22,232 nucleotides of DNA, taken from assembly GCA_964534305.1 (NCBI GenBank), contig CAZHPR010000011.1, positions 1 to 22,232 of the forward strand, read 5' to 3'. This DNA is from CAZHPR01 sp964534305 (GTDB lineage: Bacteria > Patescibacteriota > Minisyncoccia > Phycocordibacterales > WO2-35-19). This document shows, piece by piece, positions 7,334 to 14,743 of this stretch. A program made the translations under genes and the position numbers. Positions within the stretch are counted from its first letter, which is position 1. The number at the start of each line of letters is the position of its first letter. Below the pieces are notes generated by a model. The model saw only the letters and a program-made list of their open reading frames with translations. It was not told the origin of the DNA and made no database searches.

Positions 7334-8593
7334 ATGAGACTTAGTAAACTTTTTACAAAGACGAGGCGGGAGGCGCCGAGCGATGAGACAAGCAAAAATG
7401 CACAATTACTCATAAGGGGTGGTTTTATAAATAAAGAGATGGCGGGGGTTTACTCCTTTCTGCCTCTTGGTTTAAAAATTGTAGAAAATATAACAAAGAT
7501 AGTTAGGGAAGAAATGGAATCTCTGGGTTCTTTGGAGCTTAGGATGTCTACGATACAAAACAAGGAGGTCTGGCAAAAGACCAACAGATGGGACGATGTA
7601 AATGTTGATGTTTGGTTTAAATCAAAACTCAAAAATGATACCGAGATCGGCTTTGGTTGGTCGCACGAAGAGCCTATTACTGAAATGTTGAAGCAACATA
7701 TAAATAGTTATAACGATCTGCCTGTTGCTGTTCATCAATTTCAAAACAAACTAAGAAACGAGACTAGAGCAAAGAGTGGTATTTTGCGAGGCAGAGAATT
7801 TGTAATGAAAGATATGTACTTTTTTGCAAAGACAGAGGAAGAAAATAACCAGTTTTATAACAAAACAATAGAGGCTTACAAAAAAGTTTTTGAGAGGGTG
7901 GGTCTAGGCGAAGATACCTACGTAACCTCGGCTTCCGGCGGAGTCTTTACAGACAAATTTTCTCACGAGTTTCAAACCATATGTGAGGCTGGAGAAGATA
8001 TTGTTTATGTAAACAAAGAAAACAGAATCGCACTCAATAAAGAAATTTTCAACAAAGAGACTTTGGAGCAAATGGGAATGAAAGAAGAAGATTTTGAGGA
8101 AAAAAAGGCGGCAGAAGTAGGTAATATATTTAATTTTGGGACAAAGAAATGCGAAGAGATGGGTCTATACTTTAGCGATAAAGATGGAAATAAAAATCCA
8201 GTTTTCTTGAGTTCTTATGGTATTGGTATCACAAGGCTTTTGGGAGTCATTGCAGAGAAGTTTGGAAACGAGAGTGGGATAGTCTGGCCGGATTCGGTTT
8301 CTCCTTATTTGCATCATTTGGTAGAAATAAATTCTAGTGATCCAAAGGTAAAGGAAACAGCGGAGAGGATTTATGAAAAGTTGAAATCTAATACTCTATA
8401 TGACGACAGAGATACACGAGCAGGGGAGAAGTTTGCTGATGCTGATCTGATCGGTGTCCCTTACCAGATCATAGTAAGCGAGAAGAATNNNNNNNNNNNN
8501 NNNNNNNNNNNNNNNNNNNNNNNNNNNNNNNNNNNNNNNNNNNNNNNNNNNNNNNNNNNNNNNNNNNNNNNNNNNNNNNNNNNNNNNNCCTAA
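7334..8593 (+). CDS. proS: Prolyl-tRNA synthetase, short form without the INS editing domain (3' end in a gap)
   Basis: A class II aminoacyl-tRNA synthetase that charges tRNA-Pro. Visible are motif 2 (RNETRAKSGILRGREFVMKD, 141-160), the motif 3 region GIGITRLL (296-303), and the start of the anticodon-binding domain (SVSPYLHHLVEI onward). In long bacterial ProRS an insertion of about 180 residues (INS, the Ala-tRNA-Pro editing domain) separates motifs 2 and 3. Here only a short linker (about 229-262) is present, so cis-editing is absent. The readable frame runs into the gap at 8489. The end given is the first in-frame stop if the gap is truly 100 nt. After the gap another frame stays open to a TAG at 8635-8637 (ending KKPIFMVDL), which could be the real C-terminus. 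Confidence 0.93.
   Translation: MRLSKLFTKTRREAPSDETSKNAQLLIRGGFINKEMAGVYSFLPLGLKIVENITKIVREEMESLGSLELRMSTIQNKEVWQKTNRWDDVNVDVWFKSKLKNDTEIGFGWSHEEPITEMLKQHINSYNDLPVAVHQFQNKLRNETRAKSGILRGREFVMKDMYFFAKTEEENNQFYNKTIEAYKKVFERVGLGEDTYVTSASGGVFTDKFSHEFQTICEAGEDIVYVNKENRIALNKEIFNKETLEQMGMKEEDFEEKKAAEVGNIFNFGTKKCEEMGLYFSDKDGNKNPVFLSSYGIGITRLLGVIAEKFGNESGIVWPDSVSPYLHHLVEINSSDPKVKETAERIYEKLKSNTLYDDRDTRAGEKFADADLIGVPYQIIVSEKNXXXXXXXXXXXXXXXXXXXXXXXXXXXXXXXXXX
8489..8588. other. Assembly gap (100 N)
   Basis: Exactly 100 Ns of unknown true length. It removes the 3' end of proS and possibly the control region before the second mreB. Confidence 0.99.
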
Positions 8594-8639
8594 AATTGGG
8601 GATTCCTAAAAAGCCCATATTTATGGTAGATTTATAGGC

Positions 8640-9707
8640 GTGATAAAGGAAAAGATAGAAAAATGGAAGAGCCTGATGCGCAATGACGTGGGTATTGACC
8701 TTGGGACAGCAAATACTCTTGTTTACGTACGTGGTAAGGGGGTAATCCTCAATGAACCTTCGGTTGTGGCAGTAAACCAAAAGACTGGAAGAGTTGTAGC
8801 TGTAGGTACCGAAGCAAAAAACATGCTTGGTCGTACCCCGCCACATATAGTTGCAGTAAAGCCGATTGTCGAAGGCGTGATCTCTGATTTTGAAGTTACA
8901 GAAGAGATGCTTCATTATCTGTTAAACAAAACTCAAGCAATTCAAAATAAATTTTTGGGTCCGAGAGTTGTTGTTGGTGTTCCTTCTATGATTACAAACG
9001 TAGAGACTCGCGCAGTAAGGGACGCAACGAGGAACGCTGGTGCAAGCGAAGTGTTTATTGTAGAGGAGCCAATGGCTGCGGCGATCGGTATGCATCTGCC
9101 TGTTCATGACCCGGTAGGTAATATGGTTATAGATATAGGTGGTGGCAATACAGATATTGCTGTTATCTCTCTCGGGGGTGTTGTAAATTCAAAAAATGTA
9201 AAGATAGCAGGCAACAAACTTAACGATGATATCTCTTCTTATATAAGAAGTGAATTCAAGATTGTTGTAGGAGAAAAGACTGCAGAAAATATAAAAAATA
9301 CGATCACTTCTCTTTTGCCAGAAGATAAATTGCTCGAAATACCAGCAAGAGGCAGAGATCTTATAACCGGGTTACCAAGAGAAGTAATAATAACTGATGC
9401 AGATATAAGAGAGGCCATCTCGCATTCTATTGAAATGTTGGTGGAAGCAACCAAGGAAGTTCTTGAAGTTACTCCTCCGGAAATACTTTCTGACATAATG
9501 CATCGGGGTATTCATCTCTGCGGAGGAGGAGCTCTCATGAAAGGATTTTCTGAGATCCTAAGGCAGGAAGTAAAGATGCCTGTTTACGTTGCTGAGGATC
9601 CACTCACCTGCGTGGTTAGGGGGACCGGTATAATTCTAGAAAAAATGGATAAGTATAAAGATGTTCTTATAAGAGAAGATAATGACCTATCTATACAGAA
9701 AAAATAA
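8640..9707 (+). CDS. mreB: Rod shape-determining protein MreB (second copy, heading mreBCD)
   Basis: A 355-residue bacterial actin with DLGTANT (20-26), DIGGGNTD (165-172), EEPMAAAIG (142-150) and CGGGALMKG near the C-terminus. From the GTG at 8640 it carries an amphipathic basic N-terminal helix (IKEKIEKWKSLMRND), as expected for membrane binding. An internal ATG at 8676 (Met13) is an alternative start giving a 343-residue protein. The GTG directly follows a TAG at 8635-8637 in an open frame that emerges from the gap. mreC begins inside its 3' end, so this copy belongs to the canonical mreB-mreC-mreD-PBP2 elongasome operon, while the first copy is unlinked to mreC. Confidence 0.95.
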   Translation: MIKEKIEKWKSLMRNDVGIDLGTANTLVYVRGKGVILNEPSVVAVNQKTGRVVAVGTEAKNMLGRTPPHIVAVKPIVEGVISDFEVTEEMLHYLLNKTQAIQNKFLGPRVVVGVPSMITNVETRAVRDATRNAGASEVFIVEEPMAAAIGMHLPVHDPVGNMVIDIGGGNTDIAVISLGGVVNSKNVKIAGNKLNDDISSYIRSEFKIVVGEKTAENIKNTITSLLPEDKLLEIPARGRDLITGLPREVIITDADIREAISHSIEMLVEATKEVLEVTPPEILSDIMHRGIHLCGGGALMKGFSEILRQEVKMPVYVAEDPLTCVVRGTGIILEKMDKYKDVLIREDNDLSIQKK

Positions 9708-10497
9708 TAATTCTCGATGGTGGCTAAAGTCTCTCATTGTCTTTTTGTTGCTAACTTTTTTTCTGCTCGTTAAGTTTACCAGTCTTGGAGGCTTCTTAAG
9801 TTCTATTTTTTTACCGATGTTTTCTGTTGGAGACAAAATGTATACATTGGTTGATGATCTCCCGGAGAGTATGTGGAGCAAAGAAAGATTGAGTCAGGAA
9901 ATAAATATTTTGAGAGAGAAGGAAAAGGAACTCAACTTTAATCTGATGGATATGTCGGCTCTGCAGTTTGAGAACAGAGAACTAAAAGAGGCTCTTAGGA
10001 TAATGCCAGAACAAGACTTTCTGTCTGCTTTTGTGATTGCTCGTCCGCCCCAAACATCCTTTGATACACTGGTTATAAATAGAGGATCCTCGGGTGGTAT
10101 AAAGGTTGGTGATTTGGTGCTTGTATCAAATTCTACTATGCTCGGAAGCGTCGTTGAGGTCAACAGATACTCATCAATTGTACTTCTCAATTCGTCCCCA
10201 TCGGTTTATTTCGGGGCCAATATTTCTAGGACAGGAGAGTCGATAGAGGTATTTGGGTATGGAAGTGGCAATTTATTTAGTCGGATTCCGATAATTACTG
10301 ATATTGAGGTTGGCGATATTATAGTATTAAATCGTGGTGATGTTTTTAGTCTCTGTATTGTAAAGGATATAAAAGAAGAAGAAACCTCTGGTTTTAAAAA
10401 TATATTTATGTCACTACCGGTAAATATATCTGATATCGGAATAGTTTTTGTACTACCGTCCTCTGGTATGGAGGCCGGTGGGTTAGAGCCAGAATAA
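9682..10497 (+). CDS. mreC: Rod shape-determining protein MreC
   Basis: A 271-residue bitopic membrane protein that links cytoplasmic MreB to PBP2 outside the membrane. It shows a short basic cytoplasmic tail, one transmembrane segment (about 15-36, SLIVFLLLTFFLLVKFTSL), a coiled coil (about 63-97, rich in Glu/Lys/Leu), and then the MreC beta domains with INRGSSGGIKVGDLVL and MLGSVVEVNRYSSIVLL. The length is normal for the family. The ATG lies 26 nt inside the end of mreB, in another frame, giving coupled translation; AGAGAAG upstream may serve as a weak ribosome-binding site. The next gene starts 4 nt after its stop. Confidence 0.92.
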   Translation: MTYLYRKNNNSRWWLKSLIVFLLLTFFLLVKFTSLGGFLSSIFLPMFSVGDKMYTLVDDLPESMWSKERLSQEINILREKEKELNFNLMDMSALQFENRELKEALRIMPEQDFLSAFVIARPPQTSFDTLVINRGSSGGIKVGDLVLVSNSTMLGSVVEVNRYSSIVLLNSSPSVYFGANISRTGESIEVFGYGSGNLFSRIPIITDIEVGDIIVLNRGDVFSLCIVKDIKEEETSGFKNIFMSLPVNISDIGIVFVLPSSGMEAGGLEPE

Positions 10498-10501
10498 ATT
10501 T

Positions 10502-10762
10502 ATGTTTAGGATTATAGCAGATATCATTTTGCTTTTTGCTCCGATAGCCATCGGGCCATGGGTTTTTATTATTCTATCTTTATTTTTTGTTTTGATTGTT
10601 AGAAATCCGATAGAAGTTGTTCCTATAGGAATAATATTGAATTCATTATATTATTTTGGTGATAATATTTTTTTGGATAACTGGATGCTTATAATGGCGG
10701 CTCTTTTGTATATGCTTGATTTGGTCATAAGTGAAAGGGTTATTTGGAAAAAAATTATCTAA
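10502..10762 (+). CDS. mreD: Short MreD-like membrane protein
   Basis: An 86-residue, almost entirely hydrophobic protein with about three membrane helices (approximately 2-18, 20-36 and 60-75) between mreC and PBP2, exactly where mreD sits in mreBCD operons. MreD proteins are normally around 160 residues with five or six helices, so this would be a half-size version. Sequence similarity to MreD cannot be shown by eye in such a hydrophobic short protein; the call rests on position and topology. Its stop lies 2 nt before the likely ATG of the PBP2 gene. Confidence 0.6.
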   Translation: MFRIIADIILLFAPIAIGPWVFIILSLFFVLIVRNPIEVVPIGIILNSLYYFGDNIFLDNWMLIMAALLYMLDLVISERVIWKKII

Positions 10763-10764
10763 AA

Positions 10765-12471
10765 ATGTTTTCAAAGGTAAAAAGAATAATAAGAAAAATA
10801 GGTAGCAGATCTTATGAGGATATATATCCTGATGAGGTTTTTCTTGATTCTGAAAATTTGCCACAGTTTGATGATTATCAGTTTGAGGGTAGGATTGAAC
10901 GTCCTATTTCTACAAGTGGTTTTTATTTTTTTACCGCTTTTTTCTTAGTGGTGCTTTTGGCTTTTACTTCAAAAATATGGCAACTGCAAGTTGTTAAAGG
11001 AGCTGAGCTCAAAGAGAGAAGCGAGAACAATAGTTTGAAGCAAACACTCCTTATTGCACCAAGGGGTTTGATTTATGACAGGAATGCTGAACTTCTTGTT
11101 TGGAATAGTTTTGACTCTGTTGATGGGTCTGTTGTTAATAGAATATATTCTGAAAGACCGGGCATCTCAAATACTTTAGGTTTTATAAAGTATCCCAAGA
11201 AAGACAAAAACGGTTTTTACTACGAAGAAGAATTTGTACCAAAAGACGGGGTAGAGCTTTTTTATAACGAAATAGTTACTGGTAAAAATGGTCTAAAGCT
11301 GGTCGAAACTTCTGTATTGGGCGAAGTTATTTCTGAGAGTACGGTGGAGCTTCCCAGGTCTGGGGAGAACCTAACTTTATCAATAGATTCAAATATACAA
11401 TCAGAGTTGTACAAACAGATTGAAGGACTCGCAAAGAGGGTTGGCTTTCAGGGTGGCGCTGGGATAATAATGGATGTTCATTCGGGGGAGATATTGGCGA
11501 TGTCTACTTACCCAGAATACAGTTCTGAAGTTTTGAATGAGGGTAAGGAGGTGGAAAAAATAAATAGTTATTTTAAAGATAAAAATAATCCATTTTTGAA
11601 TAGGGTGGTCTCTGGTCTGTATACTCCCGGATCAATAGTAAAACCTTTTGTGGCTCTAGCTGCCCTTGAGGAGAAGATAATTTCTCCGGATAAAGAAATA
11701 GTTAGTACCGGCAAACTTGTGGTACCAAATCCTTACAATCCTGACCAGCCGACAATCTTTAAAGACTGGAAAGCTCACGGTGCGGTTGATATGAAAAGGG
11801 CTTTGGCTGTATCCTCAGATGTTTATTTTTATCAGGTTGGGGGAGGGTTTGGTGACCAAAAGGGATTGGGTATTGAAAGACTAGAAAAATATTTTAGGAT
11901 GTTTGGACTTGGGAGTAAGACAGGTTTCTTGGAAAGAGAGGAGGCGGTTGGTGTAATACCAAATCCAAAATGGAAAGAAGAGACTTTTGATGGTGAGTTT
12001 TGGAGGATAGGCAATACTTACCACACCGCAATAGGTCAATATGGTATGCAGATAACTCCAATACAAGCAGTTAGAGCGACTGCCGCTATTGCAAATGGTG
12101 GTTATCTTGTTACACCTTCACTTGTATTTACATCGACATCTTCTCCCCAAACAGGCAAAAAGATTGGTGGCGATATAGAAAATTATAAAATTGTAAGAGA
12201 GGGTATGAGACAAGCAGTAACCCAGGGGACTGCTTCCGGTCTCAATGTGCCTTTTGTTGATATTGCAGCCAAGACCGGTACAGCAGAACTCGGTGCCCAA
12301 AAGCAGTTTGTAAATTCTTGGGTGGTGGGCTTCTTTCCTTATGAAGATCCTAAATATGCCTTTACTATCGTTATGGAGAAAGGGCCAGTTACCAACCTTG
12401 TCGGAGGTACCTATGTGATGAGACAATTAGTGGACTGGATGAATATAAATAAAAAAGAATATTTTAAATAG
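10765..12471 (+). CDS. mrdA: Penicillin-binding protein 2 (elongation-specific transpeptidase)
   Basis: A 568-residue class B PBP that cross-links peptidoglycan during elongation, working with MreC and a RodA-type polymerase. It has an N-terminal cytoplasmic tail of about 50 residues, one membrane segment (about 53-68), the pedestal start RGLIYDRN, and a transpeptidase domain with active-site SIVK (Ser290, Lys293), SSD (350-352) and KTG (503-505). I chose the ATG at 10765, 2 nt after the mreD stop. A TTG at 10744 would add seven residues and overlap mreD. The pedestal region between the membrane and transpeptidase domains is compact (568 residues against about 633 in E. coli). rodA, which usually follows, is not found in this window; a hydrolase gene takes that position. 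Confidence 0.93.
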   Translation: MFSKVKRIIRKIGSRSYEDIYPDEVFLDSENLPQFDDYQFEGRIERPISTSGFYFFTAFFLVVLLAFTSKIWQLQVVKGAELKERSENNSLKQTLLIAPRGLIYDRNAELLVWNSFDSVDGSVVNRIYSERPGISNTLGFIKYPKKDKNGFYYEEEFVPKDGVELFYNEIVTGKNGLKLVETSVLGEVISESTVELPRSGENLTLSIDSNIQSELYKQIEGLAKRVGFQGGAGIIMDVHSGEILAMSTYPEYSSEVLNEGKEVEKINSYFKDKNNPFLNRVVSGLYTPGSIVKPFVALAALEEKIISPDKEIVSTGKLVVPNPYNPDQPTIFKDWKAHGAVDMKRALAVSSDVYFYQVGGGFGDQKGLGIERLEKYFRMFGLGSKTGFLEREEAVGVIPNPKWKEETFDGEFWRIGNTYHTAIGQYGMQITPIQAVRATAAIANGGYLVTPSLVFTSTSSPQTGKKIGGDIENYKIVREGMRQAVTQGTASGLNVPFVDIAAKTGTAELGAQKQFVNSWVVGFFPYEDPKYAFTIVMEKGPVTNLVGGTYVMRQLVDWMNINKKEYFK

Positions 12472-12472
12472 A

Positions 12473-13219
12473 ATGAAAATTTTGATTAATAACATTGTTA
12501 CAGAATACCTAGACGAAGGTAGTGGGCCTACTATTTTTATGTTGCATGGTTGGGGGGTTGATAGTCATTCTTTTGATAAATTAATTCCTTTGTTATCTCG
12601 GAATTTTAGGATTGTTCGGGTTGATTTGCCTGGTTTTGGAGGTACAAGCGTCCCTAGGAATTGGAAGTTGGATGACTATGTTGATTTTGTAAAAGAGTTT
12701 TTGTACAAGGCCGATGTTGAACCGAACGTGCTCTTGGGCCACTCATTCGGTGGTAGGATAATTATAAAAGGAGCTGGCTCTAACAAGTTTAAACCTGCCA
12801 AAATTGTGCTTATCTCACCAGCTGGAGTATCTTTGTTTAATCTAAAAAGAGAATTAATCAGGCTTTTTTCTAAAATTGGAAAATTATTAATCCAGATACC
12901 GCCTCTATATTTTTGGAAAGAGTCTATAAGGAAAAAATTTTATAAAAAAATAGGTAGTGGCTATCTTGATGATAATAATTTGAAAGATATATTTGGGAGT
13001 GTTGTTAAGGAAGATCTTGAGCCATATGCCAAAAATATAAACGCAAAAACCCTGCTTGTCTGGGGAGAAAGAGATTATGTCACACCGCTCTCGGATGGTC
13101 TCTTTTTAAATAAGGTTATAAAGGGCTCTGTTATTAAAATTATTAAAGATTCGGGCCACTTCTCCTTTGTGGAAAAGCCAAAAGAAGTGGCTGGATTGAT
13201 TGAGGAGTTTATAATGTAA
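12473..13219 (+). CDS. Alpha/beta hydrolase in the wall-synthesis operon
   Basis: A 248-residue alpha/beta-hydrolase-fold protein of unknown substrate. The catalytic triad is visible: nucleophile elbow GHSFGG with Ser91, Asp201 in GERDYVTP, and His229 in DSGHFSF. The oxyanion-hole motif HGWG is at 25-28. A cap region (about 120-185) is rich in Lys and aromatics. There is no signal peptide or membrane helix, so it is cytoplasmic. It begins one nt after the PBP2 stop and is followed by murF, so it is probably cotranscribed with elongasome genes. A role in wall or lipid precursor turnover is possible from context, but the fold alone covers esterases, thioesterases, lipases and peptidases. Confidence 0.85.
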   Translation: MKILINNIVTEYLDEGSGPTIFMLHGWGVDSHSFDKLIPLLSRNFRIVRVDLPGFGGTSVPRNWKLDDYVDFVKEFLYKADVEPNVLLGHSFGGRIIIKGAGSNKFKPAKIVLISPAGVSLFNLKRELIRLFSKIGKLLIQIPPLYFWKESIRKKFYKKIGSGYLDDNNLKDIFGSVVKEDLEPYAKNINAKTLLVWGERDYVTPLSDGLFLNKVIKGSVIKIIKDSGHFSFVEKPKEVAGLIEEFIM

Positions 13220-13232
13220 TAACTCACCCGAA

Positions 13233-13263
13233 CCCTCTCTTATATTAAAGATTAAAGAGAGGG
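13233..13263 (+). promoter_or_regulatory. Hairpin covering the murF ribosome-binding site
   Basis: CCCTCTCTT (13233-13241) pairs perfectly over 9 bp with AAGAGAGGG (13255-13263), with a 13-nt loop. The 3' arm contains the purine-rich GAGAGGG that sits 9 nt before the murF ATG at 13273 and is the only plausible Shine-Dalgarno there. There is no T-run after the stem, so it is unlikely to be a terminator. Confidence 0.55.
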
Positions 13264-13272
13264 AAGAAAAAT

Positions 13273-14724
13273 ATGAAGAATTTTTTAACAAAATATAGTT
13301 TTCGATACCCGAGGAGTCTGGTCTATATGCTCCAAGCGTCTGAGTACAAAGCAGAGGATTTTTTTTCTTGGTTTAGGAAGGTTTCTGATTTTAGGAGTGT
13401 AGAAAAAAGAAAGACGTTGGTAAAAACAGCCAAGGCGAAACTCTTGCTCGTTTTTTCATATTTTGTATTTCTGTTTTCTCTATTTGTTTCTTTGAGATAT
13501 CTAGTTTTTGCTGAAGGTAAACTGGGGATCATTTTGTTTGTAATATTTATTCTTGCAACCCCTTATATAACCCTATTTGCTACGGTTTTGTTTTCTATAT
13601 TTTTAAAAATCGCTCAGATGCCGATAGAGCGAAGCATTATAAAAAATGCAAAAGATAAGCTTTCAAAAAATAAGGCAATCAAAATCGCCATCGCTGGTTC
13701 GTATGGCAAAACAACGATGAAGGAGATACTTCATAGAGTACTTTCTCAAAGTAAGAATGTCAGATCTACACCAGATAACAAAAACACGCCAATAGGAATA
13801 TCGAGATTTGTAGATACTTTAGAGGGTAACGAAGAGGTCATAATATTTGAGATGGGAGAATATTATAAGGGAGACATAAAAGAGCTTTGTGATTTAGTGG
13901 ATCCGGATATCGGGATAATAACCGGTATCAATGAAGCCCATCTAGAAAAGTTTAAGGATTTGGAAAATACCTCTGATACTATTTTTGAACTCCGAGATTT
14001 TATTCTCAAAAAAGAAAAAGGTGTCTTGTATGTAAATGGAGATAGTAAGATAGCTAGAGATAAGGCAGAGAAAGAAAAGAAAGACAATGTAATAATTTAT
14101 AGCAATAATGGTTTGGGAAATTTTAGAGTAGAAGATGTATCAACTGATCTGAATGGACTTAGGTTTGTAATGAGAGCTCCAGATGGAGAAGCGATAGTTG
14201 CAAGGTCATCTCTGCTTGGTAAACATCAAGTTGGTCCGCTTGTACTTGCTGCCTTTGTTGCAAAGAATTTGGGTATAAAAATACAAGATATAGAGCTTGG
14301 TCTCAAAAATACAAAAGCCTTTGAACATAGAATGGAGCCAAAGGAAGAAGGTGGGGGCGTCTTTGTGATAGATGATAGCTACAACGGTAATCCAGACGGG
14401 GTAAGAGTTGCAATAGAATTTTTGAAAGAAATCAAAGATAAGAGAAGGTTTTTTGTCACTCCGGGGCTTGTTGAGATGGGGACAAAGACCGAAGAAGTAC
14501 ACAAAGAAATCGGCAAACAACTTGCAGAGGCTGAGATAGAGAAGGTTGTTCTAATCAGGAATTCGGTAACTCCTTTTATAGAAGCTGGACTTAGAGCAAA
14601 TAACTTTAAAGGAGAAATTATATGGTTCAATACGAGCCTAGAATGCTTTGCCTCTTTACCGAAACGCACCATAAACAATGACCTGCTTCTTTACCAAAAC
14701 GACTGGCCAGATAACTATAGGTAA
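13273..14724 (+). CDS. murF: MurF-type Mur ligase with a membrane-anchored N-terminus
   Basis: A 483-residue ATP-dependent ligase of the Mur family. MurF adds D-Ala-D-Ala to the UDP-MurNAc-tripeptide, the last cytoplasmic step of precursor synthesis. The central domain shows the P-loop GSYGKTT (142-148), NKNTPIG (169-175), EMGEYYKGDI (193-202) and INEAHLEKF (219-227). The C-terminal domain shows EHRMEP (351-356) and DDSYNGNP (367-374), and it ends in NDWPDNY. The usual soluble N-terminal UMP-MurNAc-binding domain is not seen. Instead residues 1-135 are basic with two hydrophobic stretches (about 57-79 and 84-113) that look like membrane helices. The neighbours are a hydrolase and ddl, whose product D-Ala-D-Ala is the MurF substrate. 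A related amide ligase with another substrate is possible. Confidence 0.82.
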   Translation: MKNFLTKYSFRYPRSLVYMLQASEYKAEDFFSWFRKVSDFRSVEKRKTLVKTAKAKLLLVFSYFVFLFSLFVSLRYLVFAEGKLGIILFVIFILATPYITLFATVLFSIFLKIAQMPIERSIIKNAKDKLSKNKAIKIAIAGSYGKTTMKEILHRVLSQSKNVRSTPDNKNTPIGISRFVDTLEGNEEVIIFEMGEYYKGDIKELCDLVDPDIGIITGINEAHLEKFKDLENTSDTIFELRDFILKKEKGVLYVNGDSKIARDKAEKEKKDNVIIYSNNGLGNFRVEDVSTDLNGLRFVMRAPDGEAIVARSSLLGKHQVGPLVLAAFVAKNLGIKIQDIELGLKNTKAFEHRMEPKEEGGGVFVIDDSYNGNPDGVRVAIEFLKEIKDKRRFFVTPGLVEMGTKTEEVHKEIGKQLAEAEIEKVVLIRNSVTPFIEAGLRANNFKGEIIWFNTSLECFASLPKRTINNDLLLYQNDWPDNYR

Positions 14725-14727
14725 ATA

Positions 14728-14736
14728 TGCTAATAT
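14728..14736 (+). promoter_or_regulatory. Extended -10 promoter of ddl, predicted leaderless
   Basis: TGCTAATAT is a TGn plus TAATAT element that ends 7 nt before the ddl ATG at 14744, so the predicted transcription start is at the start codon. It lies in the 19 nt between murF and ddl. No clear -35. Confidence 0.45.
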
Positions 14737-14743
14737 ATTGTTT

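Noticed and set aside
14678..14743. Upstream start for ddl
   Set aside because: The 22 extra residues resemble nothing in the family and overlap murF. The family N-terminus begins exactly at the ATG at 14744.
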